Shown: positions 1 to 11,312 of the stretch, piece after piece | How positions within the stretch are numbered: the stretch's first letter is position 1 | Layout: each line of letters begins with the position of its first letter | From: Capra hircus | Lineage: Eukaryota > Chordata > Mammalia > Artiodactyla > Bovidae | Length of the DNA stretch: 64,000 nt | Assembly: GCF_001704415.2 (NCBI RefSeq) | Contig: NC_030820.1 | Span: forward strand, 1,054,001 to 1,118,000 | Direction: 5' to 3' | The notes under the pieces: generated by a model | The model's input: only the letters and a program-made list of their open reading frames with translations | Told to the model about the DNA's origin: nothing | The model's database searches: none | Made by a program: the position numbers and the translations under genes

Positions 1-606
1 TTTTTGGAAGAGGATGTTTGCTATGACCAGTGCATTCTCCTGGCAGAACTCTATTAGCCTTTGCCCTGCTTTATTTCATACTCCAAGGCCAAATTCGCCA
101 GTTACTCCAGGTGTTTCTTGACTTCCTACTTTTGCATTCCAGTCCCCTATAATGAAAAGGACATCTTTTTTGGGTGTTATTTCTAGAAGGTCTTGTAGGT
201 CTTCATAGAACTGTTCAACTTCAGCTTCTTCAGCATTACTGGTTGGGGCATAGACTTGGATTGCCGTCATAGTGAACAGTTTGCCTTGGAAATGAACAGA
301 GATCATTCTATTGTTATTGACATCCAAATAGTGCATTTCAGACTTTTTTGTTGACTGTGATGGCTACTCCATTTTGTCTAAGCGATTCCTGCCCATAGTA
401 GTAGATATAATCGTCATCTGAGTTAAATTCACCCCTTCCAGTCCATCTAAGTTCACTGATTCCTAGAATGTCGATGTTCACTCTTGTCATCTCCTGTTTG
501 ACCACTTCGAATTTGCCTTGATTCATAGACCTAAAATTTCAGGCCCATGCAATATTGCTCTTTACAGCATCAAACTTTGCATCTATCGCCAATCCATTCA
601 CAGCTT
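1..606 (-). mobile_element. BovB LINE (RTE clade) fragment, endonuclease end
   Basis: This is the 5' part of a BovB non-LTR retrotransposon read on the minus strand, cut by the window edge. Conceptual translation gives the APE-type endonuclease that nicks target DNA. The piece at 526-338 contains the segment NIDILGISELRW with the catalytic-type Glu, and the piece at 336-76 contains GDWNAKVG, a conserved endonuclease block. The two pieces lie in different frames, so a frameshift separates them and the copy is dead. Matching sequence continues upstream of the ORF to about 606. The family call is confident; the exact end is approximate. Confidence 0.93.
76..526 (-). pseudogene. BovB ORF endonuclease domain, frameshifted
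   Basis: Two open stretches of 62 and 86 codons together cover about 150 residues of the BovB apurinic-like endonuclease. Residues seen include the ISEL block, NQGKFEVVKQE near the N-terminus and GDWNAKVG near the C-terminal side. A frame change at about position 337 separates them. A functional BovB protein of about 1,000 residues would continue into reverse transcriptase beyond the window edge. This is a fossil, not a host gene. Confidence 0.9.
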
Positions 607-991
607 ACCATTAGTTGAATATTAAGTGGATGACTCAGATTTTCTACTTTTTAAAAACAAGGTACTGATAACTTTTTTTTTTAATTTTATATTTTTTTTA
701 TTTTTTAAATTTTAAAATCTTTAATTCTTACATGCGTTCCCAAACATGAACACCCCTCCCACCTCCCTCCCCATAACATCTCTCTGGGTCATCCCCATGC
801 ACCAGCTCCAAGCATGCTGTATCCTGCATCAGACATAGACTGGCGATTCAATTCTTACATAATAGTATACATGTTAGAATGTCATTCTCCCAAATCATCC
901 CACCCTCTCCCTCCCTCTGAGTCCAAAAGTCCATTATACACATCTGTGTCTCTTTCCTTGTCTTGCATACAGGGTCGTCATTGCCATCTTC

Positions 992-1450
992 CTAAATTCC
1001 ATATATATGTGTTAGTATACTGTATTGGTGTTTTTCTTTCTGGCTTACTTCACTCTGTATAATCGGCTCTAGTTTCATCCATCTCATCAGAACTGATTCA
1101 AATGAATTCTTTTTTACGGCTGAGTAATACTCCATTGTGTATATGTACCACAGCTTTCTTATCCATTCATCTGCTGATGGACATCTAGGTTGTTTCCATG
1201 TCCTAGCTATTATAAACAGTGCTGCGATGAACATTGGGGTACATGTGTCTCTTTCAATTCTGGTTTCCTCGGTGTGTATGCCCAGAAGTGGGATTGCTGG
1301 GTCATAAGGTAGTTCTATTTGCAATTTTTTAAGGAATCTCCACACTGTTCTCCATAGTGGCTGTACTAGTTTGCATTCCCACCAACAGTGTAGGAGGGTT
1401 CCCTTTTCTCCACACCCTCTCCAGCATTTATTGCTTGCAGATTTTATGGA
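992..1450 (-). pseudogene. L1 ORF2p C-terminal fragment
   Basis: The translation matches the C-terminal end of L1 ORF2p: the cysteine-containing stretch CWRGCGEKGTLLHCWW, then PLWRTVWRFLKKL, DPAIPLLGI, RDTCTPMFIAALF and WYIYTMEYYSA, ending in a stop near 992 before the 3' UTR. In an intact L1 this region follows the reverse transcriptase and contributes to RNA binding. Reading is open for about 150 codons, so the copy is young, but it lacks endonuclease and reverse transcriptase and cannot act by itself. Confidence 0.92.
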
Positions 1451-1451
1451 C

Positions 1452-2104
1452 ACCTTATCTTTGACAAAGGAGGCAAGAATATACAATGGAGTAAAGACAA
1501 TCTCTTTAACAAGTGGTGCTGGGAAAACTGGTCAACCACTTGTAAAAGAATGAAACTAGATCACTTTCTAACACCGCACACAAAAATAAACTCAAAATGG
1601 ATTAAAGATCTAAATGTAAGACCAGAAACTATAAAACTCCTAGAGGAGAACATAGGCAAAACACTCTCAGACGTAAATCACAGCAGGATCCTCTATGATC
1701 CACCTCCCAGAATTCTGGAAATAAAAGCAAAAATAAACAAATGGGATCTAATTAAAATTAAAAGCTTCTACACAACAAAGGAAAATATAAGCAAGGTGAA
1801 AAGACAGCCTTCTGAATGGGAGAAAATAATAGCAAATGAAGCAACTGACAGACAACTAATCTCAAAAATATACAAACAACTTCTGCAGCTCAATTCCAGA
1901 AAAACAAACGACCCAATCAAAAAATGGGCCAAAGAACTAAATAGACATTTCTCCAAAGAAGACATACGGATGGCTAACAAACACATGAAAAGATGCTCAA
2001 CATCACTCATTATTAGAGAAATGCAAATCAAAACCACAATGAGATACCACTTCACACCAGTCAGAATGGCTGTGATCCAAAAATCTGCAAGCAATAAATG
2101 CTGA
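1452..2104 (+). pseudogene. L1 ORF2p fragment just upstream of the C-terminal end, inverted
   Basis: An open frame of about 215 codons encodes the ORF2p region that normally precedes the Cys-rich C-terminus: WCWENW, DHFLTPHTKINSKWIKDLN, INKWDLIKIKSFY, NDPIKKWAKELNRHFSKED and IREMQIKTTMRYH. It ends at KSASNKC, where the minus-strand half also begins, so the two halves abut in the parent element. It has no start codon context of its own. It is the inverted half of the twin-primed insertion. Confidence 0.92.
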
Positions 2105-2539
2105 TAACTTTTTTAACAAAAATCATCATATAAGAAATTTACCAGGGAATTGCATGACAGTTGAGCTGGATCAAGTATTCCAGTGCTTTTTAAAAAGTAG
2201 TTTATTCATTTAGGAAAAGGTTACTTTGATCTAAAACATCTATTAAAATCAGGCCATGAGCTATAAAGAAGCTAAGGAAAAAGAAGCAGAGTCTAAGCAT
2301 TTACACAGAACATGTTAGAGATTGTTCAGTTTTCTTTCTTGTCATACAGATTGTTCTCTCGAGAGTTCAAAAATTCAGATATCTTAACCACCAATACAGC
2401 CAATGTTTGGGTATAGGTTCTATATACTCTTCTAGGCTTTAGGATTTAAAGACATTTAAGATACATGAAAGACCAGTCCTTGGTGACATATAGAGCTTTG
2501 TACGATCCCTTGTCCCGTGGGTAGTAATGGTAGCTGCAT

Positions 2540-2755
2540 GCCAAGTCACTCAGTCATGTCTGACCCTTTGTGACCCAATGCACTGTAGCCCGCCAGGCTC
2601 CTCTGTCCATGGGATTTTCCAGGCAAGAATACTGGAGTGGGTTGCCATGCCCTCCTCCAGAGGGATCTTTTGGACTCAAGGATTGAACCCATGTTTTATG
2701 TCTCTTGCATTGGCAGGAGGGTTCTTTGCCACTAGCCCCACCGGGGAAGCCCGAG
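2540..2755 (-). mobile_element. Bov-tA SINE
   Basis: A tRNA-headed ruminant SINE on the minus strand. The BovB-derived tail part (AGTCACTCAGTCATGTCTGA onward) lies at the left. The tRNA-like head lies at the right, ending in GGGGAAGCCC, the complement of the usual GGCTTCCC start. No convincing TSD is visible. Confidence 0.9.
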
Positions 2756-2825
2756 GAGTGATGGGAGAAATGACAAAATGAAAGGGATCATGGAAGTCAT
2801 AGTTAGAATTCACTATGTGCACAAT

Positions 2826-2955
2826 ATGGAGAAGGAAATGGCAACCCACTCCAGTGTTCTTGCCTGGAGAATCCCAGGGACGGGGGAGCCTGGTGGGCTG
2901 CCGTCTATGGGGTCACACAGAGTCAGACACGACTGAAGCGACTTAGCAGCATGTG
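2826..2955 (+). mobile_element. Bov-A SINE monomer
   Basis: A BovB-derived Bov-A unit on the plus strand. It starts at GAGAAGGAAATGGCAACCCA and runs through GGGAGCCTGGTGGGCTGCCG to GACACGACTGAAGCGACTTA. It is a single monomer without the tRNA head. Confidence 0.9.
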
Positions 2956-3127
2956 CACAAAGAGTTCATAGTCTTTAAGTATTGTTTTTTCTGTCAATTT
3001 AGGAAAGTAAACTTTCACCAAATCATTTATTCCTTTATTATATATCTCTTATTAGTGATTACAAGCCCATATGCAGATCAGATGTTATTTTTTTTTTGCC
3101 TGAATCCAAGTTTTTGAGTCATTTTTA

Positions 3128-3290
3128 CTATTATTACCACTGTGGACAACTGGCTTAACCTCCCTAAGACTTAGCTTTCTCCTCTGTAACATGCAATTCT
3201 TAGGGTTGACTCTAACTTGCTGGTAGAGTGAATTTGAGGCTTAAAGGAGATCATGCCTGAAATAGTTTACAACAGGGCCAGGAGCATCAC
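3128..3290 (+). mobile_element. MIR SINE, old
   Basis: This resembles the MIR core and 3' half: an AACTGGCTTAACCTCCCTAA block, CTCCTCTGTAACATG and a terminal region with AACAGGGCCAGGAGCA. It is heavily diverged. The call is from consensus memory. Confidence 0.65.
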
Positions 3291-3339
3291 AAGCTAAAAC
3301 TAACACAACTTCATAAATTAACTATATCTCAGTTTTAAA

Positions 3340-3960
3340 AATTCCAAGATATCCTAACCTTCAGGTCCAGACAACAAATTGATACCTAGAGCTGATCCCG
3401 GGCCCTCCTCTTCTCTCTCTCACACTGCCAGCTGCTCTGAGAGAAATGTAACGTGGACCAACCAGACAGAGGGCATATTCCCTTCAGGGCCTGGGACAGA
3501 TAATGCCTTTTCCATGGCAAAGACCAACCTCTGCCAAACCAGATCACTTGGCACAATTTCCAACTCAAAATTCACTTCTTCATCGATTTGCTCAGGAACT
3601 CCCTTCTCGGCAGACAGCCTGGGAGAGACAGTGAATGTGCCTTGTACACAGCAGGTGCCTAGCAGAGGCCCTTAGTGTGCTGCTAAGAAACCAAGACAAA
3701 GGGCACGCTACAGTCGGATACAGTGTGCTCCTCCAGGCCACCTGCACTGTGCCCCTGCGAGGGCTTCTGGACGCTGCCCGCCTTCAGGGCTTGCTCTGCA
3801 GAGAAGGCCCTGCCCGCCTGCTGCACAGCCCCTCCTACACTGTGGGGCATCAACCCCAGCCCCACAAGATTTTCAGGCTGAAGCAAGTGGAGTGCCCATC
3901 TGTGGTCATGTCCCTGCTGTGGTCCTAGGCTGCTCCGTGAGTCTTCTGTGGAGTTGAGCT
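3340..3960. other. GC-elevated block, unassigned
   Basis: About 600 bp richer in G+C than the AT-rich flanks. Open frames exist on both strands (3379-3675 and 3635-3928 plus; 3568-3386 minus), but none has a recognisable domain and they overlap each other, as expected by chance in GC-rich DNA. I see no splice-bounded exon with a protein I recognise. It may be an old repeat or a regulatory element. Confidence 0.3.
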
Positions 3961-6120
3961 TCCCCTACACGAGTGCTTTTTGCTTGGTAGTGGACATGCT
4001 TACTGTCTTAACAAGTATTTCCAGACAGTCTCTTTTCTAAAAGATATTAAAAAGTACTGCAGTGTTTATCATATGCTACTATTTGTGGGACAAGTTATAT
4101 ATATATGTATATCTCCTTTGGGTTTCTCTTCCTTCTATAATGCCTGTGTTTTACCGCTTCTAAGGTTGGCACTTTCTTCTAGGGCATGAAGAATACAATT
4201 CAAAGATAAATAAATAATCAAATATAAAAGGATATAAAATTTATAATCAATGACTTCCCTTCCTTTGTTGAATGAATTTAACATTTATCTTCTTTATTAC
4301 TGACTGCTCTCTATTTTTAATATATATAATGACTGCTGCATAAAAATACCGCTGCATAAAAATACCGCTGTATAAACTGAAATTAACAATGCTTATGCTA
4401 AAGATAGCATAACTATGAATATATGTATATATTTAAAGTATTCCAAAAAGGAAAAATACTTGACATGAACTGTTCTGACATTTAAATCTTTTCTTACTCC
4501 CGTCAGCTCTGTCACAGTGAATGACAAAGTTAGTATTAATAGCCATACATTTTTCTGAAAATTAATTTCCTAACATATTTCTAACATTGTCTAATTTTCT
4601 AACATTGACAAGGCAGATGTATATGTTTACACTTTAAAAATCTTTAATTTACAGTTAAATATCATATTTTACATGCATATGTGTCCTTATTTATAGGAAA
4701 TAAAATGTTTATTTATTTTTTGACCAACTGATTTGAATTTAATTTAGTTTTTCCATATCTAAGTGCATTTATCCACTGAACATTTTCAAGTTCCTGTTAT
4801 TCTTTGAATAATTGCATTCTCATAGATTATAAAATTTGCAAAGTTTCGGTTAATACTAACTCTGTTGTTTTGGTGAGTAGTTTTTCAAGTGCTACTCTCT
4901 GGACCTTGGAGAAAATATTTTGTTCTGTGTGCATTTAGCAAAATTCCTGGACTATTTCTTGGTGAATGTGTACAGATCCCAATCCAAGACAATATTTTTC
5001 CATTTTGTTGGTAAATCTTAGAAGACGTTCACAAAACTAATTTTATTTTATTACCATGTCTCATGTTTTCCTATTTCCTTTCTCCAAGTTATAGAAAATC
5101 CATAAATGTTGGGCATATTCAATGTCCTCTGCAACTCAATTTCAGTCAGTCTCTATACTTCCGCAGTCCCGGGCAGGGCTAAACAGGAAAGAGTGTGTGA
5201 CCCTCTACTGACCAACTATGTGCTGGGAAATCTTGGAACCTGAGTTGACCATTATCTGAACAATGACAAATTGAGATCCACCGTAGAGCTTAATATGAAG
5301 ATCAAGTTAGTTAATAGAGAAGAGGATACACTGGACACTTAACCATGAAACCCACCAATAGTAAAGGAATACTAAGAAGTAATCTTTCCAATCTCCAATT
5401 GATGAAATGTTTCCTTCAACACACCTCGAGTAATACAATGTGTCAAGACTCTTAGAACAACATTCAACTCTCTAACCATGGTGGTAGCTGCTCATATCAG
5501 CTATTTCTTTTATTTCTTCTAAGATGCTACCTTTCCCTGGGACACGTGCAATTAAAACTATGCCTTTGAAGTAAAGCTTTAGTTTTACTAAAAACTATAG
5601 CCTCTTCCTTTTCCTGGGATTCCTGGCAAGATGCTTCTGTCCAACTCCTACAGGTAGTTCAATCCCAACCCCTCCTTGACATCACTTCTTCCCTCCAACT
5701 CCGTTCATTTCTCTCTTACCTGAAGGGTCAGTAGACACTCTATCTGCTACATCAATATACATGAAAAATACTCCACAGACCAAATCTTAAGAATATCAGT
5801 TTTTGTCCCTTCTCTTTTCTTACCTAATGGACAACTTTTTGGATGAATATGGAGAGAAAAGAACGTTACTTAATTTCTTATCTCATAAACTTTTAATCAA
5901 ACTCTATTGGTTTATTTTCCTTTTTTCCTCATAAATTACAGTGATTTAGATTGCTTATTTACAAATAGTCTCTCTTTAAAAAGATATTTAATATGACATT
6001 GTGTGGGCATTGCAGGCTGATTCTTTACCTTCTGCACTCTCAGGGAAACCCTGATACTACCACAAACATAAAAAGTAAAAGTCTCTGGAAGGAAACATGT
6101 GTATATTTAAAACAAACAAA
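3961..6120. other. AT-rich DNA without recognised features
   Basis: Mostly AT-rich unique-looking sequence. The only structure noted is a 16-bp unit (GCTGCATAAAAATACC) repeated exactly at 4335-4350 and 4351-4366 with a partial third copy to 4375, and short TA-rich tracts near 4095 and 4320. No gene or repeat family is recognised. Confidence 0.5.
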
Positions 6121-6123
6121 TGA

Positions 6124-6290
6124 ACAAGGACTTCCCTGGTGGTTAAGACTTCACTTTCCAAGGAAGGAGACGTAGATTTGATGCCTAATTGGGAAACTAA
6201 GATCCCACATGCCGCTTGACCAAAAAACCAAAACATAAAACAGAAGCGATATTGTAACAAATTCAATAAAGATTTTAAAAAGAAATAAAA
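6124..6290 (+). mobile_element. CHR-type tRNA-derived SINE (cetartiodactyl)
   Basis: It begins GGACTTCCCTGGTGGTTAAG and contains GGGAAACTAAGATCCCACAT followed by GCCGCTTGACCAAAAAACC and an A-rich tail. This is the plan of the short CHR/CHR-2 SINE family shared by cetartiodactyls. The subfamily name is uncertain. Confidence 0.8.
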
Positions 6291-6479
6291 AGGAATTGAG
6301 GGTTAGGATTTGGCTGATAGAATCAAGGATTGGAGACAGACTTCACTGTTTACATTTTTAAAATTTTGAATCATGGGAGTATATTTCTCATTTAAATATT
6401 AAATAACAAACATTTAACATAAAATTTTAAAAGTCCAGGGGAGTCTAGTATGAAACTCATTCATCAAAAAGCCTGTAAA

Positions 6480-6960
6480 CTCGTAAGTGTGCAGGAGAGA
6501 AAACGATGTAGCCGGTTTTGTCCCTGTTTACACCCTGACCTATTTTTCCTACATTACGCAGGATGACACTCTGACATCTCTGAAGGGCTGGAGCTGGGAC
6601 AAGGAGGGAAAGAAGGGACATGAGGCTTTACTTCAAAGGCATAGTTTTAATTGCATGTTTGGCAGAAGAGTTTAGTACAAAGCACATTTCCCAGTCGAGC
6701 TGCACTGCAGTCGGGTTCCGCCTGTGCACAGGCAGGCGCTGTGCCCCGCGTCACGCTCACTCTGAGGACCCTGGGACGAGCAGCCCCCGTCTGTTGCATC
6801 CAGTCACTCTGCCAGTTTACTATAGCAGAAGGAAAGGACCAGTGACAAATCATGTCGTAGCTCTTGAAAGTGTCCACTCAGAAGTCACCCCGGCCACTCC
6901 AGGTGACATACCCTGGGTGGAGACTTGCAGTTCTTCCGTGTGTCCAAAAATATCAAACTG
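6480..6960. other. GC-elevated block, possible old repeat
   Basis: About 480 bp with a locally CpG-containing centre (around 6700-6790). Overlapping frames occur on both strands (6620-6961 and 6651-6845 plus; 6877-6647 minus) with no recognised domain. The right part (CAAATCATGTCGTAGCTCTT onward) looks like an old interspersed repeat, but I cannot name it. Confidence 0.3.
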
Positions 6961-8204
6961 ATGGCAAACACACTGATAAATATTTTCTGAGGAATATCAA
7001 TCAAAAGCAGAAGTCTTTTTAAGTTTTAATTTGGTTGTTTCCTGAGCCCCAATATTTTGAGGGTTTCATATGAAATTCACATAACTAAAAAATAATATGC
7101 CTCTGCCTCAGCCCCTGCTCCAGACTTTCTCCTCTGCCTCTCTCCTTGTTCTCCTTCTTTTGAGTTTCTCTTACCTTTTTCTTTGACCTCATCCTGAAAA
7201 CAGTTTTTCCCATAAGTCACCAGGAAAATAGAAAACAACATAAAATGGTACTATCTGGAGGCCCCCTAAAGTCTGAATTGTCCAGTATTGCCAGAACAGC
7301 ATTGAGACCTGAGCAGCTCTGCTCTTCTGTAGCTTTTCTCTCCAGAAGGAGCTTACAGGGTAGTTCTTGCTACGAAGATGAAACTACAAGCCCTTCCTCA
7401 AGGAGGACCGGTGGCAATTATTTTTGCCCTATGCTTTCTTCCAGGGTCATTTCTTTTTCTTGTGTCTGTTGCCTCTTCTCTAAGTGAGGAGAAGACACTC
7501 TTGAGACTCAGTAACTTGCACTGTGTCAACCCTCTGTGACTATGAGGGGAACATGGGCTAGGATGTATGGAATATATATTGATTTTAGTTATCCCACCAG
7601 AGACATTTTGAATTAATGCAGTTGGTGAATAAAATAGAAATTAAATGTTTATGTCCTTTTCCAGTTAGTGGGAGAAAGAAGTAGAAAGAATAAAGAAATA
7701 GAACCTTGGTGTCTGTCTGGTGTGTTTCAGATATAAATTTAAAAGCCTATAAAGTCTTTACAATGCCAAATTTCTCATTGCTGGGATATCAAGTGAAATG
7801 CTCTGTAAAATATATCCTGTTTTGCTAGATTTGATGGAGACAATTTTCTGAAACTGTCAGATTGCTCAGTGAGATTAACTCTTCTCCAAGAAACCATGGA
7901 AATTTTAGCATCTAAAAAAGAGAGGAGGGGAAATACAGTGGCTCAGCTGAGAAGCAATCTTGGAGCTGGTAATTATGTCACATCTGTCTGGAGATACAAG
8001 TTGGCCTTTAAGGGAGTGAATGGGATAACAACTTAATTAAAGATGGGTTAGATTACATGCAAATTACTTGCTATTATTACTGGAGAAATCTGTTAAAACA
8101 GACAACTGGGAAAGCACTGTTTTTCATTTTTCTTGAGGGAATAACTCGACACAGCAGGAGAATTTAACTAGCTTTTCTGGATATAAGTTTTAACTCTGAT
8201 GTGT
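6961..8204. other. No gene recognised; includes a conserved-element-like stretch
   Basis: Unassigned sequence. From about 7940 to 8070 it is repeat-free and holds an octamer ATGCAAAT at 8057-8064 and TTAATTAA near 8034, motifs bound by POU and homeodomain factors. That is suggestive of an ancient regulatory element but cannot be shown from one genome. Confidence 0.3.
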
Positions 8205-8850
8205 GGATGGATATCATCTGCATATCTGATGTTGTTGATATTTCTCCTGGCAGTCTTGATTCCAGTTAGTATTTCATCCAGCCTGGCATTTCACATGATG
8301 TACTCTACATGTAAGTTAGAAGAACAGGATAACAACATACAGCTTTGTCTTAACCCTTTCCCAATTTTGAACCAGTCGGTTGTTCCTTGAAGGTCTTTAA
8401 CCTTTGCTTACAGTTTCCCAGGAGACTGGTAAGTGTTCTGGTATTCCCATCTCTAAGAATTTTCCACAGTTTATTGTGATGCTTTCACATAGTCAAAGGC
8501 TTTCACATAGTTAATGAAGCAGATGTTTTACTGGAACTCCCTTGCTTTTTCTATGATCCAACAAATATTGGCAATTTGATCTCTGGTTCCTCTGCCTTTT
8601 CTGAGTCCAGCTTGTACATCTGGCAGTTCCCAGTTCATGTACTGCTGAAGCCTAGTTTGAAGGATTTTTAGCGTAACCTTACTAGCCTGTGAAATGAGCT
8701 AGTAAGATAGTTTGAACATTCTTTGTCATTGCCCTTCTTTGGTATTGGAATAAAAACTGACCTTTTCCAATACTGTGGTCACTGCTGAGTTTTCTAAATT
8801 TGCTGACATGAGTGTAGCACTTTAACAGCATCATTTTAAATATGATGTTA
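8205..8850 (-). mobile_element. BovB LINE, reverse transcriptase region, degenerate
   Basis: Minus-strand BovB from the middle of the reverse transcriptase domain. The complement around 8207-8235 encodes an INNIRYADD-like block, the RT active-site motif. Further upstream in the element, the parts for finding and priming on template follow to about 8850. Both ends are truncated, frames are broken and identity is low, so this is an older copy. Confidence 0.85.
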
Positions 8851-9207
8851 TTATTGAAATTTATCTTTAAATATCTTCAATACAGCTGTTATATATGGCT
8901 ATTAATATAATAAATCCTGCTCCTTAGTCAAAATCCTTTTAGTCTCACAAGTGTCATGATTTCAACCATAAATTATAAGATCATGGTCATACTAGGCAGG
9001 AATTTGTTGACCTCAGTAAATCTGATGTTACTTCATGGCTGATCTGAGAAAGTAACAGTAATATGTTGCAAACCCTTTGGGACAGTGAAAATGTTAGGGA
9101 GTATGTTTTCCCACATGCTGCAATCCATAGTAAGCAATTATTAAAGTCAAGGTAGAATGAGAATATATAGTTAAATAAATATTATGATCACATTATGGAA
9201 CACTATT

Positions 9208-9361
9208 CACCATCATTTGTGGCTATGATTATAAATTCTGACCCACAGCTGAGAGCTGCATAATGCTTTATTTGATTGACTAATTAATGTAGATCTCATG
9301 GCCAACAAGGGGCAAAGAGTCTGAGAAGATTATCTAGGAATGTAAAAGTCATCATTTTGTC
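9208..9361 (+). repeat. Unknown ~150-bp repeat, copy 1
   Basis: Aligns in direct orientation with 10531-10680 at roughly three bases in four by eye, with only a small gap. Shared landmarks include CACCAT, ACTAATT, CAAAGAG and CTGAGAAGATT. Weaker similarity continues about 50 bp further right. The family is not recognised. It could be a local duplication or two copies of an undescribed repeat. Confidence 0.7.
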
Positions 9362-10530
9362 ATCATTTTGTTGAGACCCAAACAAATACATAGAGTTATA
9401 TATAGAGAGAGAATTGTATTTCATATGTGTCTTATGAAAATTCAGTAGGAAGCTCAGCAATTGTTTGAGCCAACAGACTTTTCTTTGTGGAAGAAGGGAG
9501 GAGGTGAGAGGGAAGTATTTTATCACTGACTTTGTTAAGAATTGCCAGGAAAGGATGATAGTAATAATAAAAAAACTTGTAGTTATAGATGTCTAGAAAT
9601 TCTTTCAGATAATCCATTCCTCAGTTATCTGCTCCTGGGGCAGACAACTTCCTCCAATTTACCCTTGTCTACATGACTGCCTAAATATTTATATTTTAGT
9701 ATTTTCTTTTAGGGTCTATTAAAAATTACAATTAATTGACTACCAAAGTTTTGCACTTTTTCAGTAGCAGCAATTCAGAGTTTAAACTTCACTGGTTATT
9801 ACTAACGTTTGGGGTCTTCATGCTATATTGTAGCAGAAACATCATAGGAATCCTCGGCCTGGGTCTGGGTAGACAACGACGATGGCATCTTGCTTCAGAA
9901 TGCCTCCAAACATATATTACAAGAACAAACACTAATCCTTGTAAGACAACTGGAAATGAAGTCATCACTTTGAGCTGAAAGCAGGGAGGTTATTGAATGC
10001 ATTTTCCATGTGCTTTGTAAATAAACACAAATTCAAATGAAAAATCCTTCAGTGAGGTCTAATCAAAGGCAGTTGATGGTTACCATTTTGCTTATATTCT
10101 AACAGAAAGCTAGTTAATGCTATTCATTGAACTATATTATTATTTCTGCTTATAAAATATAATGAAGAAAAAATGACAGTAGCTGTAGAGTTAATTAACA
10201 TTAAGTTGGTTTAGTTTTTAGACAGTGGCACCCTCTACTAAAGACACTGGCATGAGAAAAACCATTAAAAATATTAGATGTCAGTAAAAAAAAAAAAAGA
10301 AAATTTGTTTTGTCAGTATTTAGACTGTTGAGGTGACTTCAGTCTAGCTTTGCTTCTGAAGACCCAGGAGTAAATGTACATTTTCAGGTGAATGCTTGGT
10401 ACACCATTGCTCCATTAAGCCACTTAAGGTCTGGTGGAGGCATGAAAAAGCATTGCCATCTGCTTTGTTGCTCATCTCTTTGTTTATATTTATGCTTTCT
10501 TTTGAGGAACTACATTAGGGAAAACTTACT

Positions 10531-10680
10531 CACCATTATTTCTGGCAGTGACTATAATTTTATGATCCACAGTGCAGGACTGAATAATATTTGACTAATT
10601 GATTAATACAGATCTTGTGTATAACAAGGGACAAAGAGCCTGAGAAGATTTTCTTGGTATGTAGACGTCATCAGTTTGTC
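10531..10680 (+). repeat. Unknown ~150-bp repeat, copy 2
   Basis: Partner of the copy at 9208-9361, same orientation, about 1.32 kb to the right. The sequences between and beyond do not align convincingly, so a simple tandem duplication of the full 1.3 kb is not supported by eye. Confidence 0.7.
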
Positions 10681-11312
10681 TACTGTGTCTGATCCCTAAA
10701 GATTTGGTGATATTAGAGGGAGTTTAGTGTCGAGTATGATGAGGATCTTGTTTGTTCTAGTAACCAAATGACTTCAGAACTGGGACAGGTTGCTTCCAAG
10801 TGAGAAATTTTCACTAGTCAAAATGAATCCTCTATATTCATAACAAAATTAATTGTCTGAATTGTATTTTGGGGGATAATACTGATCTTTTTAATCTGTA
10901 ATTTTTAAATTTACTCTTCTCACAGAAGAAGCGAATTAATTTTTAATTACTGTTCTGCAGAAGTTAATTAAACCTCAGCTGGACTACTTCTAAAGGAGAG
11001 GATTTTTACCATGTATGCACCTAAATTCTTTTAGATAGAACAACCATTATTTTAAGTAGAAGCAGAAAAAATGTTTTGTATTCTAAAATTTCAGTCCATA
11101 TGACTTAAATTTTATTGGATTTGTGGTTAAGTGATCGATTATTTTGGAATTAAAAGAATGATGTTCTAATCACAAAACTATAAAGTATGCAATCACCACT
11201 TTTAAACTATTTCTTATTCATTGAGATAGTGTGAGCATTTACAGAAAAATATGTAAATATAAACAAGTTACTGTTTCCTAACAAAAATCACAATTTAGAC
11301 ATGGGTGATATA

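Larger units (their letters stand above)
665..2114 (-). mobile_element. Young ruminant L1 insertion with 5' inversion and target-site duplication
   Basis: One L1 insertion in two opposing parts. The 3' part is on the minus strand (679-1450: tail as T-run from 673, 3' UTR, then the C-terminal end of ORF2). The upstream ORF2 part is inverted onto the plus strand (1451-2100). The whole is flanked by an identical 14-bp TSD, CTGATAACTTTTTT, at 665-678 and 2101-2114. The right copy is followed by AA, giving the L1 endonuclease site TTTT/AA. About 22 bp around GCAAGCAATAAATGCTG occur in both halves, a small duplication at the inversion breakpoint typical of twin priming. The first CTG of the TSD also matches the L1, as microhomology. 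Confidence 0.93.
8851..11312. other. Unassigned DNA containing a duplicated unknown sequence
   Basis: AT-rich sequence with no named repeat. Its one clear structure is a pair of similar ~150-bp stretches, listed separately. An A-run lies at about 10287-10299. No gene is recognised. Confidence 0.5.

Noticed and set aside
1550..2104. 184-codon frame as a complete gene
   Set aside because: It is an internal L1 ORF2 piece, inverted and without its own start context or catalytic domains.
3379..3928. Plus-strand frames of 97-98 codons as a possible host gene
   Set aside because: No recognisable domain, overlapping frames on both strands, no splice context; consistent with chance frames in a GC-rich block.
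6620..6961. 113-codon plus frame
   Set aside because: Two other frames overlap it on both strands and none resembles a known protein.
8851..10700. Full 1.3-kb tandem duplication
   Set aside because: Only about 150-200 bp around 9208 and 10531 align; the rest of the intervals does not.
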